Source of the DNA: Caballeronia glebae
GTDB taxonomy: Bacteria > Pseudomonadota > Gammaproteobacteria > Burkholderiales > Burkholderiaceae
Assembly: GCF_001545035.1 (NCBI RefSeq)
Contig: NZ_FCOJ02000046.1
Location: 1-58,402, forward strand
Direction: 5' to 3'
DNA length: 58,402 bases
Positions 18,133-27,123 of the stretch are shown here, piece after piece. Positions within the stretch are counted from its first letter, which is position 1. Each line of letters starts with the position of its first letter. Made by a program: the position numbers and the translations under genes. Under the pieces are notes generated by a model, which saw nothing but the letters and a program-made list of their open reading frames with translations, was not told the origin of the DNA and did no database searches.

Positions 18133-18858
18133 ATGATTTCCATCGGTAACGTGTCGAAGTGGTACGGCCAGTTTCAGGTTCTGGCCGATTGCACCACCAC
18201 AGTCGGTAAAGGCGAAGTGGTCGTGGTCTGCGGGCCTTCCGGGTCCGGCAAGTCCACGCTCATCAAAACGGTCAACGGGCTCGAACCGTTCCAGAGCGGG
18301 AGCATCACGATCAATGGCGAGTCCGTCCATGACAAGCGGACCAATCTGTCGAAACTGCGCTCGAAGGTCGGGATGGTGTTTCAGCATTTCGAGCTGTTTC
18401 CGCACATGTCGATCACGCAAAACCTCACGCTTGCGCAGACGAAAGTGCTGGGTCGTTCGAAAGACGAAGCGAGCGACAAGGCGCTGAGATTGCTCCAGCG
18501 AGTCGGCCTGCGCGCGCACGCGGACAAGTTTCCGGGGCAGCTTTCCGGCGGCCAGCAGCAGCGCGTGGCGATTGCGCGAGCGTTGTCGATGGACCCGGTC
18601 GCGATGTTGTTCGACGAACCGACATCCGCGCTCGATCCGGAGATGATCAACGAAGTGCTCGATGTGATGGTCGAGCTGGCCCAGGAAGGCATGACGATGA
18701 TGTGCGTCACGCACGAAATGGGCTTCGCCAGAAAGGTCGCGCACCGGGTGATCTTCATGGATCACGGGCGTATCGTCGAGGACGACGACAAGGACGCGTT
18801 CTTTGCCCATCCACGGTCCGATCGTGCGCGGGAATTTCTGGGCAAGATACTGCATTAG
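18133..18858 (+). CDS. Amino-acid ABC transporter ATP-binding protein (GlnQ/HisP family)
   Basis: 241 aa ATPase. Seen: Walker A GPSGSGKST, signature LSGGQQQRVAIARAL, Walker B MLFDEPTSALDPEM, H-loop VTHEMGFA. Lacks a TOBE domain, as normal for the family. Completes the four-gene polar-amino-acid importer. A TTG at 18127 is a possible alternative start; neither has a strong ribosome binding site. Confidence 0.92.
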   Translation: MISIGNVSKWYGQFQVLADCTTTVGKGEVVVVCGPSGSGKSTLIKTVNGLEPFQSGSITINGESVHDKRTNLSKLRSKVGMVFQHFELFPHMSITQNLTLAQTKVLGRSKDEASDKALRLLQRVGLRAHADKFPGQLSGGQQQRVAIARALSMDPVAMLFDEPTSALDPEMINEVLDVMVELAQEGMTMMCVTHEMGFARKVAHRVIFMDHGRIVEDDDKDAFFAHPRSDRAREFLGKILH

Positions 18859-18942
18859 TCGCGTGTCGCCGGTGTCATTGCGCTGCGTCTTACTTGCTAC
18901 TATTTCCGCATGACACGATTTCCATGACCGGAGACACGCCCC

Positions 18943-19821
18943 ATGCGACGACTTCCTCCGCTCAATGCACTGCAGATCTTCGAAACGGTCGCGCGTCACC
19001 GTAGTTTCACGCGCGCGGCCGAACATCTGTGCCTCACGCAAGGCGCGATCAGCAGGCAGATTCTTGCGCTTGAGGAATACTTCGGATTTCCTCTTTTCAT
19101 ACGAGGCGCAAGGGGACTGACGTTGACCGCCGAAGGCGACGTGCTGCTGCCCGTCGTCCGAGAGGGCTTCGCGCGTATCGAGGAGGTATCGCTGCGTCTC
19201 ACGCGCCAGCGCACCGATCTCGCGCTGAAAGTGCCGACCTGCGTGATGCGCTGGATGCTGCCGAGGATCATGCGTTTTCAGAGCGAGCATCCCGAACTGC
19301 AATTGCAGATCACGACGACCTGGCAGCACGACGTCGACTTTCAGGTGGAATCGTTCGACGCGGCGATCATCTATGGCTCGTCGCCCGGTGCGGACGTGCA
19401 CGCCGTGCCGCTCTTCGACGAGCAGCTTACGCCCGTGTGCTCGCCCGATCTGCTCAGTGAAAAGCCGCTCGCCGCCGCAGCGGACCTTGCGAATCATGCG
19501 CTGCTGCATCCGACGCGGGATCACCGTGACTGGAAGTTATGGCTCGACCGCGCGGGTGCGAACGAGATCGATGCGACGCTCGGCCCGACGTTCGAAACGC
19601 TCGATCTGGCAACGAACGCCGCCATGCAGGGATTCGGAGTCGCGATCAGCGACCGGACTCTGGTCAGCGAAGACGTGGCGGCCCGGCGGCTCGTGATGCC
19701 GTTCGACACCGTGCTGGAGACGGGTTCGCGCTACTACTTCGTCTATCCGGACTGCGTTGCGAATCAGCCGAAGGTCAAGCTCTTTAGCGACTGGATCACG
19801 CGCAACCGGGATGCGGTTTGA
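18943..19821 (+). CDS. LysR-family transcriptional regulator, GcvA-like
   Basis: 292 aa. N-terminal MRRLPPLNALQIFETVARHR and SFTRAAEHLCLTQGAISRQI segments are typical of the GcvA/AmpR-like LysR group. Effector domain about 90-290. Co-directional and 84 nt downstream of the amino-acid ABC operon, with its own GGAGA ribosome binding site, so it may control that importer or the ketoarginine genes. Its ligand is unknown. Confidence 0.92.
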   Translation: MRRLPPLNALQIFETVARHRSFTRAAEHLCLTQGAISRQILALEEYFGFPLFIRGARGLTLTAEGDVLLPVVREGFARIEEVSLRLTRQRTDLALKVPTCVMRWMLPRIMRFQSEHPELQLQITTTWQHDVDFQVESFDAAIIYGSSPGADVHAVPLFDEQLTPVCSPDLLSEKPLAAAADLANHALLHPTRDHRDWKLWLDRAGANEIDATLGPTFETLDLATNAAMQGFGVAISDRTLVSEDVAARRLVMPFDTVLETGSRYYFVYPDCVANQPKVKLFSDWITRNRDAV

Positions 19822-19862
19822 CCCCGGCTTGTTGCTCGCTCTCCGCGCGCTTTCGTAGACAC

Positions 19863-20933
19863 CTAATGCACGTTTTCATCGAGCACGAGCAGGTTGTCAT
19901 GCGAAAAGCCGAGTGCGACCGGCTGCCCGCGCTCCGGCAGGATCCGGTTCGGATCGTTGAAGAGATCGAGGGAAACAACGGCCTCGCTGACCCGCGCGCG
20001 AATCCGCACCACGGCGCCGAGAAAGCTGATCTCTTCCACGGTGGCGGCCAGAGAGTTTCGACCGGTCGCCGGCGGCTCCAGCAGAATCGCCTCGGGCCGC
20101 AGCGCCAGCAGCCGTTCCTTTCCTGCATCGTCCGCGGGAAGCGGCCTCGACGTCACGAGTTCCTGTCCTTCCACCGCGATGCGCCCCGTCGCAGGATCGA
20201 TCACACGGCCAGCGAGGATATTGAGCGTTCCCACGAACGACGCGACGAAGCGTGTGCGCGGAAAATTGTAGATATCGACGGGCGCGCCGACCTGCTCGAC
20301 GCGTCCATCGTTCATCACGACGACGCGGTCGGAGATCGACAACGCCTCTTCCTGATCGTGCGTGACGAAGATCGACGTGATGCCGAGTTCACGCTGCAAC
20401 GCCCGGATATCCTCGCGCAGCGAGACGCGAATTTTTGCGTCGAGCGCGGATAGCGGTTCGTCGAGCAGCAGCACCTGCGGCTTGCTCGCAAGCGCCCGCG
20501 CCAACGCCACGCGCTGTTGCTGCCCGCCCGAAAGTTGCCACGGATAGCGCGCGGCGAGATGCGGCAGTTTGATGAGTTCGAGCATCTCGGCAACGCGCGC
20601 GTCGATCTGCTTCTGCGAACGCTTCGCCACCTTCAATGCGAAGCCGATGTTCTGCGCCACCGTCATGTTCGGAAACAACGCATAGGACTGGAACACCATG
20701 CCGACGGCGCGATCGCGCGTGCGCATATGGCTGACGTCGCGTCCATCCAGATGAATGGTGCCGTGCGTGGGCGTCTCGAATCCGGCGATCATGCGCAGCA
20801 CGGTGGTCTTGCCGCAGCCCGACGGCCCGAGAAAGGTGATGAATTCGCCCTTCTCGATCTGCATGTCGAACCGATGCAGGGCGACGTTCGGCCCGAACGC
20901 CTTGTGAAGATTGTCGATTTCGAGGAATGCCAT
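19863..20933 (-). CDS. ABC transporter ATP-binding protein, 2-aminoethylphosphonate/Fe3+/polyamine type
   Basis: 356 aa ATPase. Seen: Walker A GPSGCGKTT, Q-loop FQSYALFPNM, signature LSGGQQQRVALARAL, Walker B LLLDEPLSALD, H-loop VTHDQEEAL, and a C-terminal TOBE region (about 240-350). Last gene of the minus-strand binding protein, permease, permease, ATPase operon. PhnT, FbpC and PotA are all close relatives, so the cargo cannot be named from this gene. Confidence 0.9.
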   Translation of the reverse strand: MAFLEIDNLHKAFGPNVALHRFDMQIEKGEFITFLGPSGCGKTTVLRMIAGFETPTHGTIHLDGRDVSHMRTRDRAVGMVFQSYALFPNMTVAQNIGFALKVAKRSQKQIDARVAEMLELIKLPHLAARYPWQLSGGQQQRVALARALASKPQVLLLDEPLSALDAKIRVSLREDIRALQRELGITSIFVTHDQEEALSISDRVVVMNDGRVEQVGAPVDIYNFPRTRFVASFVGTLNILAGRVIDPATGRIAVEGQELVTSRPLPADDAGKERLLALRPEAILLEPPATGRNSLAATVEEISFLGAVVRIRARVSEAVVSLDLFNDPNRILPERGQPVALGFSHDNLLVLDENVH

Positions 20934-20960
20934 TGGGTCGCCGCCTCACCGGCTCAAGTT

Positions 20961-21743
20961 TTATGGCCGGCCAGCGCGCGCGGATCCGAACACCTGGATC
21001 AGTCCCATCGATGCCCACGTGACGATGAAAGCGATGATCGCCAGCGCCGAGGGCTCGTATGCGCGATTCGCGCCGATCAGTTGCAGGTAAGGTCCGAACG
21101 CCGGGCGATCGAGCAGGCTCGCAATGGTGAATTCGCCGATCACGACGGCAAACGTCAGGAACGCGCCGGACAGAATCCCCGAGCGCACGTTGGGAAAGAT
21201 CACGCGGAAAAGGATCGTCGTCCAGCCCGCGCCGAGACACTCGGCGGCCTCGGTGAGCGAGCGGACGTCCACGGCGCGCATGCCCGCATCGACGGCGCGG
21301 TACATATAAGGCAGCGACAGCGTGACGTAGCCGAACACGAGCAGCAGATCGGTCGCGCGCTCGTTGCTCGTGAGCGGCAGAATCGAACTGCTGTTGTAGA
21401 TGCGCAGATAGCCGAAGACGATCACGATGGCCGGTATCACGAGCGGCAGCAAGGTAATGAACTCGACGACGGGCCGCAGCTTCGGCAAGCGCAGTTGCAC
21501 CCAATACGCGGTGGGCACGACAAGCAGCACGCCGATCAGAATGGTTAGCACTCCCATCAACACCGAATAGCCGAACGAGGCCTGAAAATGCGGATCGCCG
21601 AGCACGACACGGTAGGCTTCGAAGCTGTACGCGTCGCGACGCATCCGCAGGCTGAACTCGAAGGTCGCGGCCAGCGGAATCAGAAAATACAGCGAGCCGA
21701 CGATCACCGCGATCCAGGCGCCCGCGCGCGATTGCGATTTCAT
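20961..21743 (-). CDS. ABC transporter permease
   Basis: 260 aa inner-membrane permease with about six hydrophobic segments; the EAA loop reads SLTEAAECLGAGWTTILFRVIFP. Start overlaps the previous permease gene by 4 nt (ATGA). Belongs to the BPD-type permease family used by phosphonate, iron and polyamine importers. Confidence 0.88.
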   Translation of the reverse strand: MKSQSRAGAWIAVIVGSLYFLIPLAATFEFSLRMRRDAYSFEAYRVVLGDPHFQASFGYSVLMGVLTILIGVLLVVPTAYWVQLRLPKLRPVVEFITLLPLVIPAIVIVFGYLRIYNSSSILPLTSNERATDLLLVFGYVTLSLPYMYRAVDAGMRAVDVRSLTEAAECLGAGWTTILFRVIFPNVRSGILSGAFLTFAVVIGEFTIASLLDRPAFGPYLQLIGANRAYEPSALAIIAFIVTWASMGLIQVFGSARAGRP

Positions 21744-22678
21744 CGGCGTCCCCTTTCGGCGCGTGCGCGCAACCAGATGTAGCCGCCGTTCGATAGTCCC
21801 GTGACCACGATCATGCCGAGCGCGAGCGCGTAACCGAGATTCTGGTTATGCAGCACGTCGCCGCGAATCTGCGCGTACAACAAAATCGGCACGATGTTGA
21901 GCGAGCTGCCAGTCAACGCGTAGGCCGTGGCAACCGCGCCGAACGCGTTCGCGAATAGCAGCAAGGCCGCGCCGAGCAAGCTCGGCCACAAGACCGGCAA
22001 ACCGACGTAGCGCCAATACTGCGCAGCCGTGCCGCCGAGACAATCGCACGCTTCGCGCCACTCGCGTTTCAGACCGTCGAGCGCCGGGGCGATGATGAGG
22101 ACCATCAACGGAATCTGGAAGTACAGATACGTGATAGTCAAGCCAAGGAAGCTGAGAATGCTGAAGCCGGTGGAATAGAGATTGAAGCCGAGATACTTGC
22201 GCGCCAGCACCGTCACGAGGCCCACGCGTCCCAACGTGCAGATGAAGGCGAAGGCGAGCGGCACGCCCGCGAAGTTGGATGCGACGCCTGAAAAAGTCAT
22301 GAGCGTCGGCCGAATCCACGCGGGCAAGCGGCCATGCACCGCTGCCCAGGCGAGCAACGCGCCGAAAAGCGTCCCGCCGGCGGACGACGCCACGCTCACC
22401 TTCACGCTGATCCAGTAGGCGTCGAGCACGGCGGGCTGAAGCAGTTCGCGCAGATTCGCCAGCGTGAAGCGCCCCTGCGCGTCCTGAAACGCGCCGATCA
22501 TAAGAAACGCGGTGGGCAACAAAAGAAACAGCAGCGCGAACGCGAAAAACGGCGCGACGCCCGCATAGGCGAGCCAGCCCGCGCCGCGGCTCGCGCGCGT
22601 GGGGCCGGACTGCGGCGCGGGCGCGGCCGGCGTCAGCAGATCCGGGCCCGAAGCGCCTGGCTGCGGAGATGCGCTCAT
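21740..22678 (-). CDS. ABC transporter permease
   Basis: 312 aa inner-membrane permease with a long Pro/Ala/Gly-rich cytoplasmic N-terminus (residues 1-35) and about six hydrophobic segments. EAA-like loop: EWREACDCLGGTAAQYWRYVGLP. Located 20 nt downstream of the substrate-binding protein gene and overlapping the next permease. Confidence 0.87.
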   Translation of the reverse strand: MSASPQPGASGPDLLTPAAPAPQSGPTRASRGAGWLAYAGVAPFFAFALLFLLLPTAFLMIGAFQDAQGRFTLANLRELLQPAVLDAYWISVKVSVASSAGGTLFGALLAWAAVHGRLPAWIRPTLMTFSGVASNFAGVPLAFAFICTLGRVGLVTVLARKYLGFNLYSTGFSILSFLGLTITYLYFQIPLMVLIIAPALDGLKREWREACDCLGGTAAQYWRYVGLPVLWPSLLGAALLLFANAFGAVATAYALTGSSLNIVPILLYAQIRGDVLHNQNLGYALALGMIVVTGLSNGGYIWLRARAERGRR

Positions 22679-22698
22679 ACCGGCGGCCTCGCGCGCAA

Positions 22699-23817
22699 CT
22701 ACTTCACGTTCGCGCCGACGACCTGATCCCAGCCTTTGGTCACCGCGTCTTTCGTGGCGTTCTGTTGATCGAGCGTCGGGAAAACCGCGTTGCCATAGGC
22801 CGATGCCGGCGGCAGCTTCGCGAGCAGCGCCTGCGGCACTTTCTTCTGCGCGACGAGCTCGTTATAGCGCATCGGATGACAATATCCGGCAAGCCATCCG
22901 AGCTGGCCTTCGTCGGAGTAAAGGAACTCCATCCATAGCTTCGCGGCGTTCGGATGAGGCGCGTAGGCGCTGATCGCCTGCACATAGACGCCCGCGACCA
23001 CGCCTGTCTTCGGCACGATAACCTGCACTTTCGGATTGCCCTTGAGCGTGTCGCGGTCGGCGAGCGCGTTGTAATCCCAGCGCACGATGATCGGCGTCGT
23101 GCCCTGTGCGAGCGACGCGGCCTTGCCGATCACCGGCACGAAGTTGCCGCTCTTGTTCAGATCGGCAAAAAACTTCAGGCCCGTCTGGTCGGCTTTGCTC
23201 GCATCGCCCTTGCTTTGCGAAAGGCCCGCCGCATACACAGCCTGAATGGCCTGATTGGCCGAGCGCGGATCGCCCGCGAGCGAGACCGCGTTGCGGTATT
23301 CCGGTTTGAGCAGATCGCCCCAATCGGCCGGCGGCTTGTCGATCATGTCCGCGTTGACTTCGAACGCAAGCACGCCGTAATAATCGCCGTACCAGTAGCC
23401 TTCCGCGTCCTTGGAAGCAGCCGGGATCGAATTCCACGTCGATACCTTGTAAGGCTGCAACAAGCCTTCTTTCTTCGCGGACGGACCGAACGACAGGCCG
23501 ACATCGATCACGTCGGGCGCTTGCGGCCCCTTGTTGCCCTTGTTCGCCTTGATCGCTTCGATCTCGTCGCCCGAACCCGCATCCGGGTTGAGTTCGTTGA
23601 CGTGGATGCCGTACTTCGTCTGGAACGCGGCGATCAGCGCGCCGTATCCGCACCAGTCGTGCGGCAATGCGATCGTCGTCAACTGGCCTTCCTGTTTGGC
23701 CGCGGCAACGAGCGCGTCGGGTGGCGCAGCCGACGCCGGGCCGATGCCGCCTCCGGTCAGTCCCGCTGCCGCGGAGATCGAAAGGACTCGGCCCACCCAG
23801 ATACGCCTCATCGTCAT
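22699..23817 (-). CDS. ABC transporter substrate-binding protein (extracellular solute-binding family 1)
   Basis: 372 aa with an N-terminal signal peptide (residues 1-30, ending ASAAP). Mature part opens DALVAAAKQEGQLTTIALPHDWCGYG, typical of family-1 binding proteins for iron, polyamines or aminoethylphosphonate. The start at 23817 has GGGAG at good spacing; an ATG at 23811 is an alternative. First gene of the importer operon, divergent from the DeoR gene across 182 nt, which suggests a sugar-phosphate, glycerol-like or phosphonate-like cargo (inference). Confidence 0.86.
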   Translation of the reverse strand: MTMRRIWVGRVLSISAAAGLTGGGIGPASAAPPDALVAAAKQEGQLTTIALPHDWCGYGALIAAFQTKYGIHVNELNPDAGSGDEIEAIKANKGNKGPQAPDVIDVGLSFGPSAKKEGLLQPYKVSTWNSIPAASKDAEGYWYGDYYGVLAFEVNADMIDKPPADWGDLLKPEYRNAVSLAGDPRSANQAIQAVYAAGLSQSKGDASKADQTGLKFFADLNKSGNFVPVIGKAASLAQGTTPIIVRWDYNALADRDTLKGNPKVQVIVPKTGVVAGVYVQAISAYAPHPNAAKLWMEFLYSDEGQLGWLAGYCHPMRYNELVAQKKVPQALLAKLPPASAYGNAVFPTLDQQNATKDAVTKGWDQVVGANVK

Positions 23818-23999
23818 CGCTGCTCCCGCATGGAAGGTAGTGCGTTGAAGAGATCCGCCGATTGCTGATGCAGGCTAGATTCAAATCCTCAAATTTGCAA
23901 GCTGCCAAAAAAGTACAACTTCGGCTTTTTGCGGATGTAATCTGAATGGCGTCGTGTCAGCGAAATTCTCATTGTCGCTTCCACAATCGAGCGTTCCCT

Positions 24000-24779
24000 A
24001 TGTGGCAGAAAGACCGTCATCAGCGCATACGCGCGCTCCTGTCGATGCTGGGCCGTGTCTCGAACGAGAGGATCATGGCGGAGCTTTGCGTGTCGCGCGA
24101 AACGGTGCGCCGCGACCTACTCGATCTGGAAGAGGCGGGCGCGTTGCGGCGCGTGCATGGCGGCGCCGTGCCCTCGGGCGACGAGGCGCCGATCACCGAG
24201 CGCGCTCGCGCGAACGTGCGCGCGAAGGCGGCCATCGCGCGGGCGGCTATCGGCATCGTTCACGATGGTCAGACAGTATTCGTCGACGCCGGCACCACCA
24301 CCGCCATCCTCGCTGACGAACTCGCGAAGCTCGCCAATCTCACCATCGTCACGAATTCGGTCGACGTCGCGCTCCGTTTGCGCGGCGCGTCGGAACCGGG
24401 TGAACGCGTGCGCGCCATGAACGAAGTCATCCTGCTCGGCGGCATGCTCAGCGAGCGCGCGGCGGCGACCACGGGAGCGACGACCGTGCTCGACATCCGG
24501 CGTTATCGCGCGGATCTTGCGATGCTCTCGCCCGTCGGCATCGACCGGCAACACGGCGCGAGCAACTTCGATCGGGCGGAAGCCGAGATCGCCCGGGCGA
24601 TGGTCGAGAATGCGGACCGCGTCGCGATCCTCGCCGATCACAGCAAGATCGGCCAGCGCAGCCGAATCACGTTCTGCGCGCCTCGGGAAATCGATATTCT
24701 CGTGACCGACCGCAAGTCGGGCGAGGCCGCGGATTTCCGTGCGCTGAAGAAGACCGTGGGCGACCTGGTGCTGGCGTGA
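24000..24779 (+). CDS. DeoR-family transcriptional regulator
   Basis: 259 aa. Seen: N-terminal DeoR winged HTH (residues 5-60, with SNERIMAELCVSRETVRRDL and the GALRRVHGGA wing) and a C-terminal sugar-isomerase-like sensor domain with FVDAGTTTA and NSVDVA motifs. DeoR proteins usually sense phosphorylated sugars or polyols. Divergent from the ABC importer, its probable target. The ATG at 24000 is directly before the conserved HTH; a longer frame from 23946 lacks support. Confidence 0.9.
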   Translation: MWQKDRHQRIRALLSMLGRVSNERIMAELCVSRETVRRDLLDLEEAGALRRVHGGAVPSGDEAPITERARANVRAKAAIARAAIGIVHDGQTVFVDAGTTTAILADELAKLANLTIVTNSVDVALRLRGASEPGERVRAMNEVILLGGMLSERAAATTGATTVLDIRRYRADLAMLSPVGIDRQHGASNFDRAEAEIARAMVENADRVAILADHSKIGQRSRITFCAPREIDILVTDRKSGEAADFRALKKTVGDLVLA

Positions 24780-24892
24780 CCGGTATCAAGGCTTGTAAAA
24801 GCGCTGAAGAATTCGCGTCTCCGGCCACGCGCAATGGCGAAGTCACGCGCCTCGTCCGCGATTAAAATCTGCGCTGGTTCGCGGAGACCTCG

Positions 24893-25615
24893 ATGGGATA
24901 TTTGATCGTATTGAGCGTGGGTTTGATGGCTGGCGTTCTCAGCGGCGTGATCGGCACAGGCTCGTCAATGCTTCTGATGCCGGTGCTCGTGATCATCTAC
25001 GGCCCGCAGCAGGCCGTTCCGATCATGGCGATCGCCGCGATCATGGGCAATCTCGGCAAGGTTTTGTCGTGGTGGCGCGAGATCGACTGGAAAGCGTGCA
25101 TTGCTTACGGCGCGACTGCAGCGCCCGGCGCGATGCTGGGCGTTCGCACGCTGCTCGCACTGCCGCCGCATGCGGTCGAACTCGCGCTCGGTCTCTTCTT
25201 TCTCGCGATGGTTCCCGCGCGCCGATGGCTCGCCCGTCGCGCCATGCGCCTCTCGCTTTTTCAACTCGCGCTGATCGGCGCGCCGGTCGGGTTCCTGACA
25301 GGCATCGTCGTCTCGACCGGACCGATCACCGTGCCGATCTTCATGAACTATGGCCTCGTGAAGGGCGCATTTCTCGCGACCGAGGCCGCCGGTTCGCTGG
25401 CCGTGTACGCCGCGAAAGTCGCCGCGTTTCGTCAGTTCGGCGCGCTGCCCGCGGGCATCGTCATGCAAGGATTGATCACCGGCGCGTCCATCATGACGGG
25501 CACGTTTTGCGCGCGCAGGATCGTCGCGCGCATGTCCGCGAATACATTCCGGCTCGTCGTCGATGCGCTGATGGTGTCTTCGGGCTTGTCGTTGCTGTGG
25601 GCCGCGGCTCGTTGA
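24893..25615 (+). CDS. Sulfite exporter TauE/SafE-family membrane protein
   Basis: 240 aa integral membrane protein with about seven hydrophobic segments and the twofold repeat of this family (GVLSGVIGTGSSMLLMPVL near the N-terminus, GFLTGIVVSTGPITVPIFM in the second half). Family members move small organic or sulfur-containing anions. Follows the DeoR gene by 113 nt on the same strand; the link to the ABC importer is unclear. Confidence 0.88.
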   Translation: MGYLIVLSVGLMAGVLSGVIGTGSSMLLMPVLVIIYGPQQAVPIMAIAAIMGNLGKVLSWWREIDWKACIAYGATAAPGAMLGVRTLLALPPHAVELALGLFFLAMVPARRWLARRAMRLSLFQLALIGAPVGFLTGIVVSTGPITVPIFMNYGLVKGAFLATEAAGSLAVYAAKVAAFRQFGALPAGIVMQGLITGASIMTGTFCARRIVARMSANTFRLVVDALMVSSGLSLLWAAAR

Positions 25616-25960
25616 TCGGCAGACGCAGCCTTGCTGCGTTCGCCATCGCCGAGCATGGTTTGTGGCACGCCGGCCCTATACCCGGCAAGGGTTTCCGCCC
25701 GAACGCGCCATTCGCCGCGTGCGCTGGTAAACCACTATCGCGCGTGGATTCGTATATCAGTACTGTCAGACGCGAACGCGTACGCGCGTGCCCTTCTTGT
25801 CGCTTCGAGGGGGAGCCTTCGAAAAGGTCCTTCTGCAAGTCCGATCCAGTCCGCTAAAGCAATCCGCAAGGTTCCGCGCTCGCGCACACAGTGCCGCCAG
25901 TCCATGACGAGTCACGTGCGCCTGCAACCGGTAAGTTCAGTCCAACAGAAAGGAGAGAAC
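25616..25960. other. Intergenic/upstream region of the sugar ABC operon
   Basis: About 345 nt with no supported gene. It contains a 10-bp palindrome, CGCGTACGCG (25777-25786), of unknown meaning. The promoter of the sugar importer must lie here, but no clear -35/-10 pair stands out. Confidence 0.4.
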
Positions 25961-27088
25961 ATGCTTCCAGGAATCCAGGTGCATCGGGCGGCGGCAGCCG
26001 CGGTATTGGCGCTGTGCGCGAGCGCGGCTTTCGCGCAGGCATCGATTGTTTCGGGGCCGGCGAGCGACCCCGCGTGCATGGTTCCCTGGAAGAGCGACAC
26101 GAAGTTCATCAAGTATCCGAAGAAGGCCGGACCCTACCGCGTCGCACTCGTGAACGGCTATATCGCGAACACCTGGCGCATCCAGATGATCAAGACGGCC
26201 AAGGCCTACACGTCGCAACCGGCGGTCGCCGCCAAGCTCAAGGAATTCAAGGTCGTCTCGACCGGCGAGGACGTGCCGGCGCAGATTTCGGCCGTGAATA
26301 ACTTCATCGATGCGGGCTATGACGCGATCATCGTGGACGCGCAGAATCCCGCCTCGTTCGGACCCGCGATCCGCCGCGCGAAGAAAGCGGGCGTCGTGCT
26401 GATCGCGTTCGACAACACGCTCGACAGCGAAGACGCGATCAACGTGGACGTCGACCAGTACGGGCTCGGCGTACTGTGGGCCAAGTGGCTCGCCACTCAT
26501 GTGCCCAACGGTGGCAAGGTGCTCGAAGTTCGCGGCGTGGCGGGCACGTCGGTGGACACCGACCGGCACAATGGCTTCACGAAAACGCTGGACGAGACCG
26601 GTAAAAAGTGGAACGTCGTTCAGGTTTATGGCAAGTGGGACGACGGTGTCGCGCAGAAGGCCACCGCCGATGCCATTGCGGTGCAGGGCCATTTCGACGG
26701 CATTTCGGCGCAGGGCGGCGACACGGGCGTCGTGCGCGCGATGCTCGACGCGAAGCATCCGTTCGTGCCGTTCGGCGGCGAAACCGAAAACGGCTTCCGC
26801 AAGTTTTGCGCGCAATACGGCAGCCAGGGCCTGAAATGCACGTCGGCGGGCAGCGGTCCCGCGCAGGTGGCCGTGGCGATCAAGACGGCGCTCGCCGCGC
26901 TGGACGGTCAGACGATTCCCGTGGCAATCAAGCTGCCGCTCGACGTCACCGACGACGCGAAGCTGAAAGCGGGCGTCAACTATTTCCCGAACGAATCCGA
27001 CAACTTTTTCGTCGGCAACTCGTTTCCGACTTGCGGCATCAACTTCTCCGCTCAGGAAATCATGAAGCAGAGCCAGGGCAATCAGTGA
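25961..27088 (+). CDS. Sugar ABC transporter substrate-binding protein (ribose-binding type)
   Basis: 375 aa periplasmic binding protein of the Peripla_BP_4 family, with a Sec signal peptide (residues 1-27, ending AFAQA). Seen: GPYRVALVNGYIANTWRIQM start of the mature fold, DAIIVDAQNP, and a hinge-region DTGVVRAMLDA. AAAGGAGAG lies just before the ATG, which decides the start against the long upstream extension to 25631. Two Cys pairs in the mature part (SDPACMV, KFCAQYG, LKCTS, PTCGI) could form disulfides. First gene of a complete importer. Confidence 0.9.
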   Translation: MLPGIQVHRAAAAAVLALCASAAFAQASIVSGPASDPACMVPWKSDTKFIKYPKKAGPYRVALVNGYIANTWRIQMIKTAKAYTSQPAVAAKLKEFKVVSTGEDVPAQISAVNNFIDAGYDAIIVDAQNPASFGPAIRRAKKAGVVLIAFDNTLDSEDAINVDVDQYGLGVLWAKWLATHVPNGGKVLEVRGVAGTSVDTDRHNGFTKTLDETGKKWNVVQVYGKWDDGVAQKATADAIAVQGHFDGISAQGGDTGVVRAMLDAKHPFVPFGGETENGFRKFCAQYGSQGLKCTSAGSGPAQVAVAIKTALAALDGQTIPVAIKLPLDVTDDAKLKAGVNYFPNESDNFFVGNSFPTCGINFSAQEIMKQSQGNQ

Positions 27089-27123
27089 CCGGACGATGGC
27101 CGGCGACGTGACGGAGACGAAGC

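Noticed and set aside
17959..19524. 521-codon minus-strand open frame across an ATPase and a LysR gene
   Set aside because: Antisense shadow covering two unrelated genes and their intergenic region.
23906..23931. Inverted repeat CAAAAA-N14-TTTTTG between the DeoR gene and the ABC operon
   Set aside because: Homopolymer arms are weak evidence; DeoR sites are not known to look like this and I saw no second copy.
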